Below are positions 45,788 through 54,316 of a DNA stretch of 64,000 nucleotides, piece by piece. The notes beneath the pieces are model-generated. The model was given only the letters and a program-made list of their open reading frames with translations, was not told the DNA's origin and ran no database searches. Origin of the DNA: Mariniphaga sp041684965 (GTDB taxonomy: Bacteria > Bacteroidota > Bacteroidia > Bacteroidales > Prolixibacteraceae). How positions within the stretch are numbered: position 1 is the stretch's first letter; every line of letters starts with the position of its first letter. Where the stretch lies: the NCBI GenBank assembly GCA_041684965.1, contig JAWLGR010000008.1, positions 62,001-126,000 on the forward strand, written 5' to 3'. The position numbers and the translations under genes are program-made.

Positions 45788-46540
45788 TTGAAAAACTACT
45801 TTGATATAGAATTTAATCTGTGGCATTTTGAGATGGATAAATTTGGAGAGGCCACACCAACTGTGATGCTTGCCCTGCTGGAAGAAGCAGCAGCCGAACA
45901 TTGTCTTTCAATCGGATTTGGCTTATATGATCTGATTGAGAAGAATATCGGATGGGTGCTGGTATCGGGTGCACTGGAAATGAATAGATATCCCAGGTAC
46001 AAAGAAAAAATTACAATCAGAACATGGCTTTCAGAATATTCTACGATACGCGGCTTCAGGGAAAATCTCATCTACGATGCCCGAAAAAGTATAATCGGCA
46101 GGGCAAAAGGACTTTGGATATTTTTTAATATCAAAGAACGTAAACCTGTACCGGTTTTTGAAGAAATTAAAGAAAGGTGGTCCTTCACCGGTGAAAGTGC
46201 AATAACAATCACAGTCCCTCCTAAAATAAAACCATTGGAAACAGCCCGTTACAACCATGAAATCACAGTTCGTTCATCAGACGTAGATATCTATCAGCAT
46301 GCAAACAACATCAGATACCTTCAGTGGTTAATCGATTCAATTCCCGTTGAAACAATAGAACACCAACATCTGCAGTTTATCGAAGGAAAATTTATTTCAG
46401 AAGTAAAAAGCAGCGACACGGTTCTGATGCTAACTCAAAAAGAAGAATGCAACAATTCTTTTCTGCATACAATAAAACTTAAAGACACCGGTCAAATTTG
46501 TGCTGTTGCCAAAACCAGATGGAAAAAAAGAACTTTATGA
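45788..46540 (+). CDS. Acyl-ACP thioesterase (double hotdog)
   Basis: A 250-residue bacterial FatA/B-like thioesterase with two hotdog folds. The first (about 5-135) has MDKFGEATPTVMLALLEEAAAEHCLSIG. The second (about 155-250) holds the active-site segment HANNIRYLQWLI. It releases fatty acids from acyl carrier protein. The start is the TTG at 45788: it is the only start in frame before a stop at 45767-45769, and the first strand (KNYFDIEFNLWHFE) is needed for the fold; the next ATG at residue 16 would remove it. Transcribed alone; a TACTTTTA element resembling a -7 box lies about 28 bp upstream. Confidence 0.88.
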   Translation: MKNYFDIEFNLWHFEMDKFGEATPTVMLALLEEAAAEHCLSIGFGLYDLIEKNIGWVLVSGALEMNRYPRYKEKITIRTWLSEYSTIRGFRENLIYDARKSIIGRAKGLWIFFNIKERKPVPVFEEIKERWSFTGESAITITVPPKIKPLETARYNHEITVRSSDVDIYQHANNIRYLQWLIDSIPVETIEHQHLQFIEGKFISEVKSSDTVLMLTQKEECNNSFLHTIKLKDTGQICAVAKTRWKKRTL

Positions 46541-46712
46541 ATTCCGCCCGGTTTTACAATTCTTCCTCCCTGCTCATCTCTTTTTTTTTAACATTTCAAG
46601 ATTAAGGAGCATTCTTCACCTCTTCTAAAGATCAATGCCAGGAAGACCACCCTATCCCACTGATTCTTCCACCAGAAACTGCAGATTTTCTTTAAGTCTT
46701 CTCCGGACTAAA

Positions 46713-46794
46713 TTCGCAACAAACTCGCAACAAATTCGGAACAAATTCGCAAAATCACGAATTTATCGCGAATTTATTGCGAATCTATTGCGAA
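46713..46794 (-). repeat. 11-bp tandem repeats arranged as a 37-bp inverted repeat
   Basis: Units of the form TTCGCAACAAA repeat about four times (46713-46755) and then recur in inverted orientation (46758-46794). The two 37-nt arms agree at 30 positions. For RNA read on the minus strand, six of the seven differences become G-U pairs, leaving a single C-C mismatch, so 36 of 37 positions pair. On the plus strand the same sites are C-A, A-C or G-G mismatches. This suggests a structured minus-strand RNA or a structured DNA repeat. Confidence 0.75.
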
Positions 46795-47001
46795 AATGAT
46801 CAAAGGTTGGTTATCAGTATATATATAAATAAGGATGATTTTAGGATTCCACCGGGGACCAAATGTATTTTGCTTCTTTTTTATTAATGGTGAGTAATCT
46901 TGTTCTCATTTCCTGTTCCTTTTTAATATTATTTAACCTCCTAATTAGGAAAATTTAAAACTTGAACTGATAACAATCACCTTTATAAAGCTGAAAAATA
47001 A

Positions 47002-47009
47002 TATTTTTG
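47002..47009 (+). promoter_or_regulatory. Bacteroidota -7-like element for the M3 peptidase gene
   Basis: TATTTTTG fits TAnnTTTG, 26 bp before the ATG at 47036. I see no good -33 partner. The same octamer stands before pheT. Confidence 0.35.
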
Positions 47010-47035
47010 CATTCCAAAAATTCAAGATCAACATT

Positions 47036-49162
47036 ATGATGAATATTAAAGGAAGTATTTTTTTAGTAATAATTGTTTTTGCTGCAGTAGTATATTCCTG
47101 CCAAAATCAAAGTAAAGTATCGGATATAGATATGAACAATCCATTTTTTAAGGAATGGAATACTCCGTATGGAGTTCCTCCATTTGATGAGATTAAAGAA
47201 GAACATTATCTTCCGGCTGTAAAAGAAGGCATTAAGCAACATGAAGCTGAAGTAGATGCAATTGTTGAAAACCAGGAAGAACCCACATTTGGAAATACCA
47301 TATTGGCTTACGACAAGTCGGGTGAGTTACTTACCAAAGTAAATGGGGTATTTTACCCGTTAAATTCAGCCAATACCAATGACAATATGCAGGCCATAGC
47401 ACGTGATATTTCACCCCTGATGACCAGGCACCGGGATAATGTTTCGTTGAATCCGGAATTGTTTGCAAAAATTAAAAACCTTTATGAAAAGAGGAATCAA
47501 CTCAATCTTGATAAAGAACAATTGCGGGTTACAGAAAAGTACTATGAGGATTTTGTACGCAGTGGCGCCAATCTTTCTACGGAAGATCAGCAAAAATTAA
47601 GGGAATGGAACGAAGAGCTCTCAAAACTTCAACTTCAGTTTGGGGAAAATCTGTTGGCAGAAACAAACCGTAATTTCAAACTTGTTGCAGACAAAAAAGA
47701 GGACCTGGCCGGATTACCCGAGGACGTTATTGCACGGGCCGCCGACGATGCCAAAGCTTTTGGTGAAGAAGGGAAGTGGGTATTTACATTGGCAAAACCA
47801 AGCATGATTCCTTTCCTCCAGTATGCTGAAAACCGTGATTTGCGTGAGAAATTATATCGTGGATATTTTATGCGCGGGGATAACGACAATGAATTTGACA
47901 ATAATGAAATCATAACCAAAATTGTTAAACTGCGCGACCAGCGGGCTAAGCTTTTGGGCTTCAATAACCATGCAGAATATATAATTGATGTGAATATGGC
48001 AAAAACGCCCGAAGTTGTATATGAATTCCTTATGAAGCTTTGGGAGCCTGCACTGGTAATGGCTAAGCAGGATGTAAAAGAAATGCAGCAAATCATTAAC
48101 CGTGAAGGCGGCAATTTCAAACTCGCATCATGGGACTGGTGGTATTACAGTGAGAAGCTCAGGAAGCAAAAATTTGATCTGGATGAAGCTGAGATAAAAC
48201 CTTATTTCAGTCTTGACAATGCTAAGAAAGGACTCTTTTACGTAGTTGAAAATCTTTACGGGCTGAAACTTGAACAACGTGACTGGCCAACTTACCATGA
48301 GGAAGCAGAAGTGTATGAAGTGCTTGAAGCCGACGGCTCCCATCTTGGAGTTATGTATATGGATTTCCACCCGCGCGACGGCAAACGTGTAGGAGCCTGG
48401 TCAACAGGCTTCAGAAATGCTACTTACCGAAACGGAGAGCGCATTCCACGTATCGGATCAATAGTTATGAACTTTACCCGTCCTTCAGGTAACACTCCTG
48501 CTCTGTTAAGTTTCGATGAAGTGTCTACTTTCTTTCATGAATTTGGACATGCATTACATGGTTTATTTGCCGATGGGCCGTACGACCGGACAGCTGGAAG
48601 TGTTGCGCGTGATTTTGTAGAATTGCCATCGCAGGTAATGGAACACTGGGCTGCAGAACCAGAAGTTCTAAAAGTATATGCTACTCATTATCAGACAGGC
48701 GAACCCATTCCTGATGTGCTCATTGAAAAACTTCAAAAAAGCGGCACTTTCAACCAGGGTTTTGAAACGGGTGAATTTGTAGCAGCAGCATTGCTGGATT
48801 TGGATTTTCACACAACTGATAATCCAGACATTACTGACGTTAGGGCATTTGAAAATGCGTCAATGGATAATATAGGGATTCTGTCAGAATTTATTCCACG
48901 TTACCGCAGTACCTACTTTGGCCACATTTTCAATGGCGGTTATTCTGCCGGGTATTATGTGTATTATTGGGCTGGCGTACTCGATACCGATGCCTTTTAT
49001 GCCTTTAAGGAAACAGGTGATATATTCAATCCTGAAGTTGCAGCCAGATTCCGGGAACTTCTCGAGAAGTGCGGTTCCGATGAAGGTATGGAAGTTTATA
49101 AAAAATTCCGCGGAAAAGAACCTTCCGTTGAACCTTATCTTAAGAAAAAGGGATTGTTGTAA
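47036..49162 (+). CDS. dcp: M3-family peptidyl-dipeptidase, lipoprotein
   Basis: A 708-residue M3 zinc peptidase. The N-terminus is a lipoprotein signal (AAVVYSC, Cys about residue 22), so it acts in the periplasm or at a membrane. The helical bowl fills about 40-440. The zinc site is HEFGHALHG with His501, Glu502 and His505, and the third ligand Glu is expected in DFVELPSQVMEHW about 25-35 residues later. The C-terminal GGYSAGYYVYYWAGVLDTDAF is typical of Dcp-like enzymes, which remove dipeptides from peptide C-termini. Either of two adjacent ATGs could be the start. It has its own terminator at 49187 and is convergent with the MscS gene, 33 bp away. Confidence 0.93.
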   Translation: MMNIKGSIFLVIIVFAAVVYSCQNQSKVSDIDMNNPFFKEWNTPYGVPPFDEIKEEHYLPAVKEGIKQHEAEVDAIVENQEEPTFGNTILAYDKSGELLTKVNGVFYPLNSANTNDNMQAIARDISPLMTRHRDNVSLNPELFAKIKNLYEKRNQLNLDKEQLRVTEKYYEDFVRSGANLSTEDQQKLREWNEELSKLQLQFGENLLAETNRNFKLVADKKEDLAGLPEDVIARAADDAKAFGEEGKWVFTLAKPSMIPFLQYAENRDLREKLYRGYFMRGDNDNEFDNNEIITKIVKLRDQRAKLLGFNNHAEYIIDVNMAKTPEVVYEFLMKLWEPALVMAKQDVKEMQQIINREGGNFKLASWDWWYYSEKLRKQKFDLDEAEIKPYFSLDNAKKGLFYVVENLYGLKLEQRDWPTYHEEAEVYEVLEADGSHLGVMYMDFHPRDGKRVGAWSTGFRNATYRNGERIPRIGSIVMNFTRPSGNTPALLSFDEVSTFFHEFGHALHGLFADGPYDRTAGSVARDFVELPSQVMEHWAAEPEVLKVYATHYQTGEPIPDVLIEKLQKSGTFNQGFETGEFVAAALLDLDFHTTDNPDITDVRAFENASMDNIGILSEFIPRYRSTYFGHIFNGGYSAGYYVYYWAGVLDTDAFYAFKETGDIFNPEVAARFRELLEKCGSDEGMEVYKKFRGKEPSVEPYLKKKGLL

Positions 49163-49186
49163 TCGAATAGTATGAATTCTGAAAAT

Positions 49187-49215
49187 GAGGTTGCCTTAGC
49201 CGGCAGCCTCTTTTT
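49187..49215 (+). terminator. Intrinsic terminator after the M3 gene, overlapping the MscS 3' end
   Basis: GAGGTTGCC (49187-49195) pairs with GGCAGCCTC (49202-49210) with a G-U, then five T (49211-49215). The right arm lies inside the last codons of the convergent MscS gene (stop at 49196). Confidence 0.8.
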
Positions 49216-50038
49216 CATTTAAAACAACCGGTAATGGTTTGGTCGCTTCACCGGCGTACAAACTGATATGAGGAAACGGAATTTCAATTCCCTCTGCATC
49301 GAATGCCTGTTTAATTTCCTGGAATACCTCATTTTTAACTTTAAGAAAATTGGTGCGTTCACACCATATTCCAAATGTGATTTCAATTCCGCTCGATCCA
49401 AAATTCTTAAAAATAATGACCGGGGCAGGTTCATCCAGGCACAAAGGATTGTTCTTTGCAACACGTTCAAGAATATTTCTCACACTTCCCAGATCATCCT
49501 TATAGGCCACACTCAATTCAATGTCAATCCGTCGTATCGGGAACCGGGTGAGATTTGTCAGCTGGCTTGTAATTACCAGTTGGTTGGGGATGCGTATCAA
49601 CAGATTATCAGCTGTTCTGATTTTTATTGAAAGTAAATCGATACTGAAAACAGTGCCTGTCTTATCCCCAATCCGAATCACATCTCCGATTTCAAATGAT
49701 TTTTCAGATACAAGAAAAAATCCACTCACTATATTGCCGATACTGGTTTGGGATGCCACCCCAACCACCAGCCCAATCACACCTGCTGCACCGAATATTG
49801 CTGCCAGATTTATATCCAGTTCCGAAATAATAATAAAGAAAAGTGATATAAATCCTGTATATAAAACAGCGCGGTTAATTATCATGATTCGCTGTTTAGA
49901 GAGCCGGGCAGGAAGAAGTTTTCCAACAAAAAAGGCCAATAAGTATATAATTGTTAAACCAATAATTAATATTAATGCAACCCGGATTAACGATTGCAGC
50001 ATTGAAGCATTAAAATAGTTGGACCAGTCGAATTTCAT
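49196..50038 (-). CDS. Small-conductance mechanosensitive channel (MscS family)
   Basis: A 280-residue MscS channel with three predicted N-terminal helices (about 15-40, 58-78 and the pore helix 83-115). The pore helix reads AAIFGAAGVIGLVVGVASQTSIGNIVSGFFLV, with the Gly/Ala packing of MscS. The beta domain (about 120-180) has FEIGDVIRIGDKTGTV, and the C-terminal alpha/beta domain has GIEITFGIWCERTNFL. It releases osmolytes under membrane tension. It follows the DUF432-like gene by 3 bp, so the two are probably one operon. Its last codons form part of the terminator of the convergent peptidase gene. Confidence 0.93.
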   Translation of the reverse strand: MKFDWSNYFNASMLQSLIRVALILIIGLTIIYLLAFFVGKLLPARLSKQRIMIINRAVLYTGFISLFFIIISELDINLAAIFGAAGVIGLVVGVASQTSIGNIVSGFFLVSEKSFEIGDVIRIGDKTGTVFSIDLLSIKIRTADNLLIRIPNQLVITSQLTNLTRFPIRRIDIELSVAYKDDLGSVRNILERVAKNNPLCLDEPAPVIIFKNFGSSGIEITFGIWCERTNFLKVKNEVFQEIKQAFDAEGIEIPFPHISLYAGEATKPLPVVLNEKEAAG

Positions 50039-50041
50039 AAA

Positions 50042-50803
50042 TTATGATTGTAAGATATTTTTAATAAAATGGAAATTAATTTTAAGCAGATTTTTAGATG
50101 CCCATGAACGAGGTTTAGCTATAACCTCTTCTTTTTCTCCATGATGCACCTTGGAGAAATGATAGGAGGCTGAACTGATAATTTCCTTGCCTTTGTATTC
50201 GATAGCGAGTAAACTGGTTACAATTCTTCCACTTTTATTGTAAAGTGTCATGTTCTCTACCCTTATTATCAGCCGCTCTACTTTTAAAACGCCAGGTGAG
50301 TTATTAAAAATATTTACAGGACATAAAGCATCAAACAATGATAAGCTTGCCTCCTCTGCTACCCGAAAGAATTCACTTCCAAGCAAAAATGCAGGCTCTC
50401 CGCTGTAGGGGTCACCAAACCAGGTATCCGAGAACCGGCTCACCGGAATCTCTTTTAAAAGATTTGCCGGCTGATTCTTTGAATAAAACACCTGAATTGT
50501 GAGGGGAACTTTCAGAAAAAAAGAGAATTTCTGGCCCGGAGCTACATGTATAAAATTTCCTTTAAATACCAGCGGTTTAATGGGCAGGGCAGGAACTATA
50601 AGCAGTGAATTCGATTTTCCGGTCTGAAAATAATCACCTGCCGATAAATCGGGTTGAATAAGTTGATTTTTTTCATGCCCGGTATGACTGAGATACCAGC
50701 CTTCCTTTTCGCGTTTCACACCAATCAGGAATTCATCGGTAGAGAAAACCCTTTGTTCACCATCTGATAATTTATGTTTCCCAAAAATCTGCCCTGATTT
50801 CAT
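50042..50803 (-). CDS. DUF432-like protein paired with MscS
   Basis: A 253-residue soluble-looking protein rich in beta strands. I use ATG 50803, preceded by a purine-rich AAAGAAGTGAAG; an upstream ATG at 50866 would add a short hydrophobic segment (FLFLTAIL) and cannot be ruled out. Features such as HVAPGQKFSFFLKVPLTIQVF, RFSDTWFGDPYSGEPAF and VERLIIRVENMTLY resemble DUF432 as I remember it, a family often encoded next to mechanosensitive channels; this is from memory. The 3-bp gap to the MscS gene supports a shared role, for instance modulating the channel. No enzyme motif is visible. Confidence 0.6.
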   Translation of the reverse strand: MKSGQIFGKHKLSDGEQRVFSTDEFLIGVKREKEGWYLSHTGHEKNQLIQPDLSAGDYFQTGKSNSLLIVPALPIKPLVFKGNFIHVAPGQKFSFFLKVPLTIQVFYSKNQPANLLKEIPVSRFSDTWFGDPYSGEPAFLLGSEFFRVAEEASLSLFDALCPVNIFNNSPGVLKVERLIIRVENMTLYNKSGRIVTSLLAIEYKGKEIISSASYHFSKVHHGEKEEVIAKPRSWASKNLLKINFHFIKNILQS

Positions 50804-51108
50804 AAACTTCACTTCTTTAAGTATTGCGGTTAAAAATAAGAAAGATTTGAATACTGGGATATCCATATAGGAGAATTGGGCAGTTTGACAAACAAGAAAA
50901 CTAAACCATTATTTATCCCCCTTTATAAAATTTCTCAAATTTTTCTTTTAAGACCTTTATTCCGGGCAATAATCCACCATCACTCCTTCCTTTTGAAAGG
51001 TAAGACAAGACTATAAGGTGAAGTAAAAGCAAAATTGCCATATAGTCTGCCAACCAGGCAACATCTGATCATGGAAATCCGGATACTTTTTTTTCTTGCA
51101 CTTACAAT
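50804..51108. other. 305-bp intergenic region
   Basis: It lies between the DUF432-like start and the NagB-like stop, both on the minus strand. I see no gene, promoter match or strong hairpin. Confidence 0.5.
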
Positions 51109-52041
51109 TCAATGCATTTCTGTTCCGCAGATTCCGATACCACCAGTATAATAGTTAAACTGAACATTGGGATGGTCAGCAAGCAAGGACATAGGAACTG
51201 CTGAATCCATTATTTTTTTACTTATCATTAAAGCTGTAAGCCTCTGCCCGAATGGATTGTCGTGAGTACCCGCATGCCAGATTGAGACTTTTTCTGCCTT
51301 CCATGTTTCCACCGGGCCAACAGTAATTGCCTTTGTTGGTATTCCGGTAACAACCCCACCTGCACTTGTTCTGGCATTTTGCATGCATGTAACCGGATGG
51401 AGATCAACAACACGTGTTGCCAGCTTTCTGAATTCCCCGGGTGAAGGTGGTGCATCTTTATATTTACCTTCCCTTTTTACCGGATCGTTAAAAGCCCAGT
51501 GTTTGACATCACCCTGACCTCCCTGCATAACAATACAGCGAATATTGCTTTCCCAACTTTTAATATATTCAGAAGTATCGGCCTTGGGAAAGTGCAGATT
51601 ACTTTCTGGCATTCTGAGTTTCTTTTCAATTTGATTGAAACACATCTCCCTGTCAGCTTTTTCAAAAGAAATAGGATTTTCGGGGCTTATCTCCTTTCCA
51701 TCGACAAACCATTCGTCCATTCCCCAGAAATGAGCATTGGAAAGATCAATTTTAAGTTCATTTACCAAACGTGCGACAAGTGGCAGCTGTTCTGTCGGCC
51801 CAATTGGCCCGCATATACCTGCAGGAACCGATGCTGTTGCCTGTTTCCAGGCAGTTATGTATTCCAGAGCTTCGGCAAGATAAAAATCTTCAGGTGTATC
51901 ATAAAATACCACTTTGAAACCAGGCCTTGACAGCTGCAACAGGTCTTCGGGCGTTAACTTTGCCGCATCAGTCAACAGTTCATCATCTAAGGTTGTAAAA
52001 TCCCACCATTCAGATGCCAACATACTTACTTTTCGTGCCAT
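51109..52041 (-). CDS. NagB/6-phosphogluconolactonase-fold protein, divergent active site
   Basis: A 310-residue sugar-phosphate isomerase/deaminase-fold protein. Supporting segments are NAHFWGMDEWF (about 103-113), matching the NagB FNMDEY region, the C-terminal SIWHAGTHDNPFGQRLTALMI and SAVPMSLLADHPNVQFNYY. The catalytic loop reads GGQGDVKHWAFNDP, where NagB has a G-x-D-G-H-I-A-F-N-E-P pattern: one residue is inserted and the Glu is Asp. The histidine and the first aspartate remain. It may deaminate or isomerise an unusual amino-sugar phosphate, or a non-phosphorylated sugar. The neighbours, a PIG-L deacetylase and a Gfo/Idh/MocA enzyme on the same strand, favour a catabolic route for an N-acetylated sugar. 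Ordinary GlcN6P deaminase is less likely. Confidence 0.72.
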   Translation of the reverse strand: MARKVSMLASEWWDFTTLDDELLTDAAKLTPEDLLQLSRPGFKVVFYDTPEDFYLAEALEYITAWKQATASVPAGICGPIGPTEQLPLVARLVNELKIDLSNAHFWGMDEWFVDGKEISPENPISFEKADREMCFNQIEKKLRMPESNLHFPKADTSEYIKSWESNIRCIVMQGGQGDVKHWAFNDPVKREGKYKDAPPSPGEFRKLATRVVDLHPVTCMQNARTSAGGVVTGIPTKAITVGPVETWKAEKVSIWHAGTHDNPFGQRLTALMISKKIMDSAVPMSLLADHPNVQFNYYTGGIGICGTEMH

Positions 52042-52345
52042 ATTATTAAAATTTATTGATTCCAGTCCAATTTCATCGTAATAAAGAATTCCCCAGGTAT
52101 CCCAATGCTTTTTTAATATCCAAAGAGAATTTGTAAATCGTTCACAGCTTTTGTTTTGGTTTTGTGTCCATCCAACTTCAGCATGGGCCGCTTTCCCTGG
52201 AAAAACAACAGGATAAAATTCAGTATTACCGATGCTGTTTTCGCTTCACAATAGGTATGCAATGCCTTAAAATGTGCTTTATATTTCCGGTATACCGGCA
52301 GAAAAAACACCTATTTTTTTATTTATCAGCATCAGGTTGTTGATT
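52042..52345. other. 304-bp gap between NagB-like and PIG-L genes
   Basis: It holds a perfect 12-bp palindrome CCGGTATACCGG at 52287-52298 and a 65-codon open frame (52113-52310, minus) that I regard as chance. The gap suggests the NagB-like gene may have its own promoter. Confidence 0.4.
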
Positions 52346-53134
52346 CTATATTAACTTATAATTATCTCCTAGGGCATCTTTCATCGGATCAGCATCAGGC
52401 CCGCAAAAACCCAGGTGTGAATGCCGCATCCAGCCTTCTGCATGTTTATAACTGCCAGACATGGCTCCCACCTTCAATGACATTTCCTCCATTGTAGACA
52501 GGTAAGAATTTAATCCCTGGCTCACATCCAGCCAGTTTTGCTGACTTTTATGACAACCAAGCGATTCAAGTTTTCTTTCAAAAACATCGCTGGCATTAAC
52601 AAATGCTCCAGGTGTAACAGGCTTTCCCATAGCATCACATAATCCATATGGTAGTGCGTGGTAAACCGTCACGTCCTTATTCACAGCTGGCACCGGAGGT
52701 ATCGTCTCAAAGTTTGGCACTCCACGTGAGAATGCAGCAGTAACCGCAAGGCGGCAGGCATTCATATGATCTTCCATATAATCCTGCGGTGGATGTGTCA
52801 GCACAATTGAAGGTTTTACTGCTCTTATAACTGCGGTCACTCTACGCAGCAATTCGGTAGTATAAAGAATTTCCAAATCGTTACACAAACTTTCGTGAAA
52901 GGTTGCACCCAACAGTCTGGCAGATGTCTGAGCTTCCTGTTTACGAACTTCGGCCGTTTCATCAGCATCGTATTCCACGCTGCCACAGTTGCCGTTTGCA
53001 ATATTCATGTAATGGATATCATACCCTGCCTCTTTTAACATCAACAGGGTTCCTGCCATCATAAACTCAATATCATCAGGATGGGCTCCAATTGCTATAG
53101 CAATTTTTGAATTGTTCTTAAACTGGTTTTCCAT
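52346..53134 (-). CDS. PIG-L/LmbE-family deacetylase
   Basis: A 262-residue zinc-dependent de-N-acetylase family protein. The N-terminal motif AHPDD (His18, Asp20, Asp21 region) supplies the zinc ligands and base. A second motif, MEDHMNACRLA (about 133-143), gives the third histidine. RSRxxExxxA-type segments appear as EVRKQEAQTSARLLGA. It would remove an acetyl group from an N-acetyl sugar or its conjugate. It has no signal peptide, so it works in the cytoplasm. It lies 41 bp after the Gfo/Idh/MocA gene. Together with the NagB-like gene it suggests deacetylation followed by deamination or isomerisation. Confidence 0.9.
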   Translation of the reverse strand: MENQFKNNSKIAIAIGAHPDDIEFMMAGTLLMLKEAGYDIHYMNIANGNCGSVEYDADETAEVRKQEAQTSARLLGATFHESLCNDLEILYTTELLRRVTAVIRAVKPSIVLTHPPQDYMEDHMNACRLAVTAAFSRGVPNFETIPPVPAVNKDVTVYHALPYGLCDAMGKPVTPGAFVNASDVFERKLESLGCHKSQQNWLDVSQGLNSYLSTMEEMSLKVGAMSGSYKHAEGWMRHSHLGFCGPDADPMKDALGDNYKLI

Positions 53135-53175
53135 TATTTTTATTGATTTTGAAAACTGAAATTTTCGTTTCCGGC

Positions 53176-54180
53176 TTAATTACTGGATTTATCTGCATCA
53201 AAGATCAACCGATGTGTCTGCAAAGCTTCATCAAGATTAGTAAGTGGCATTTCCTTGTTTTGTTCAACAGATTTAAAAAACGTCTCAAACTGTATTTGAT
53301 AAGGATGATCACTGACATCACCTGAATCAAGCATTTTCATTGATAATTCACTCCACCTGTTTTTATCAAGTCCGCTAAATTTTGAAGAGTAGAATTTATT
53401 ATCCAATAAGCTTCCTTCACTTCCAACCAGATGAAAGTGAAAATAATAAGGTTGAAGACAATCAATTACCGAAGCGACTTTACCAACAGCACCATTTTTA
53501 AATTTAATTATAGATACCGAGGTGGTAGGATATTCATATTTTCTGAAATCAGGATTCTCAGAAAAAGTTGAAAAGCTTTGAACTGTTTCATACTCACTGT
53601 CAACACACAAAAGAAGTGCATCCATTGCATGGCATCCGGCAGTAAGCAGGCTGCTGCCGGCAGCTTCTTTTTTAATATTCCAGCGGTACTGTCCATACCA
53701 TGGCCCTATTCCATGATAGTAATCCACTTCTGCATAATGAATTTTCCCAAGAACGCCCTCATCAATGATTGATTTGATTGTAATGAGCTGGCTTGAAAAA
53801 CGGCATTCAAAACAAACACAGGTTTTCACACCCGCTTTATCTACTGCCTCTTTTACTGCAAGACAATCTTCCCAGGTCAATGCCACCGGTTTTTCAATAA
53901 TAAGATGTTTTCCCGCCTGAGCAGCCAATATAGCCTGTTGTGCATGCAAATTGGAATAACTGCAGACTGATACAATATGAATCTCAGGATCCGCCAGCAT
54001 TTTCTCCAAATCATTATAAATTCTAATCGGGAAACCATGTTTTGAACTTACTTCTTCAGGGTTAAGGTGACGCGATGAACAAATAGCTGTTACTCTTCCA
54101 AGAGAAGTTTTGTTAATGGCATCGATATGTGCACCTGCTGCCCAACTGTAGCCGATAATTCCTACATTATATTTTTTCAT
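53176..54180 (-). CDS. Gfo/Idh/MocA-family oxidoreductase
   Basis: A 334-residue cytoplasmic oxidoreductase. The frame is open to 54261, but ATG 54180 (MKKYNVGIIGYSW) starts the Rossmann strand directly and follows the leader shared with the gene at 5701. The nucleotide loop is GYSWAAGAH (variant of GxGxxG). The catalytic EKP lies in LIIEKPVALTWED (about 99-101). The C-terminal domain has GGGCHAMD-like SLLTAGCHAMDALL near 190. It probably oxidises or reduces a sugar of the amino-sugar-like cluster downstream. Upstream lies the 541-bp divergent gap to pheT with copy 2 of the dispersed leader. Confidence 0.87.
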   Translation of the reverse strand: MKKYNVGIIGYSWAAGAHIDAINKTSLGRVTAICSSRHLNPEEVSSKHGFPIRIYNDLEKMLADPEIHIVSVCSYSNLHAQQAILAAQAGKHLIIEKPVALTWEDCLAVKEAVDKAGVKTCVCFECRFSSQLITIKSIIDEGVLGKIHYAEVDYYHGIGPWYGQYRWNIKKEAAGSSLLTAGCHAMDALLLCVDSEYETVQSFSTFSENPDFRKYEYPTTSVSIIKFKNGAVGKVASVIDCLQPYYFHFHLVGSEGSLLDNKFYSSKFSGLDKNRWSELSMKMLDSGDVSDHPYQIQFETFFKSVEQNKEMPLTNLDEALQTHRLIFDADKSSN

Positions 54181-54316
54181 TTGATTAAAATTGTTTGTTT
54201 TCAACGTATTATATGCCTGCCTGTCACGGCAGACAAGAAACTTAGATGTCCCGACAGCCACCGGGGTTAATCACGCTCCTTTGTGAATGCAGTATAATCA
54301 TGGTCGTTTCATTGGT
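54181..54316 (-). repeat. Dispersed leader element, copy 2 (upstream of Gfo/Idh/MocA gene)
   Basis: Bases 54246-54316 match copy 1 (5746-5816). The minus strand carries the same ATGAAACGACCATGA, the CACAAAGGAGC and the CCCG...CGGG hairpin region. An extra small hairpin (CTGCC...GGCAG, 54217-54233 area) lies in the spacer. The last 14 bases before the start (CAATTTTAATCAA) match copy 1 except one base. Confidence 0.6.

Larger units (their letters stand above)
46541..47035. other. 495-bp intergenic region before the M3 peptidase gene
   Basis: It contains the 11-bp-repeat inverted array at 46713-46794 and a promoter-like TATTTTTG at 47002. No gene is visible in the remaining bases. Confidence 0.6.

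Noticed and set aside
46710..46800. Short regularly spaced repeats, considered as a CRISPR array
   Set aside because: Units are 11-12 bp with no spacers and switch orientation half-way; no cas genes are near.
47635..48120. 161-codon open frame antisense to the M3 peptidase gene
   Set aside because: Overlaps a certain gene on the other strand and has no domain.
52113..52310. 65-codon open frame on the minus strand between the PIG-L and NagB-like genes
   Set aside because: No family, no convincing ribosome site, and the amino-acid mix looks random; it lies in a gap with a DNA palindrome.
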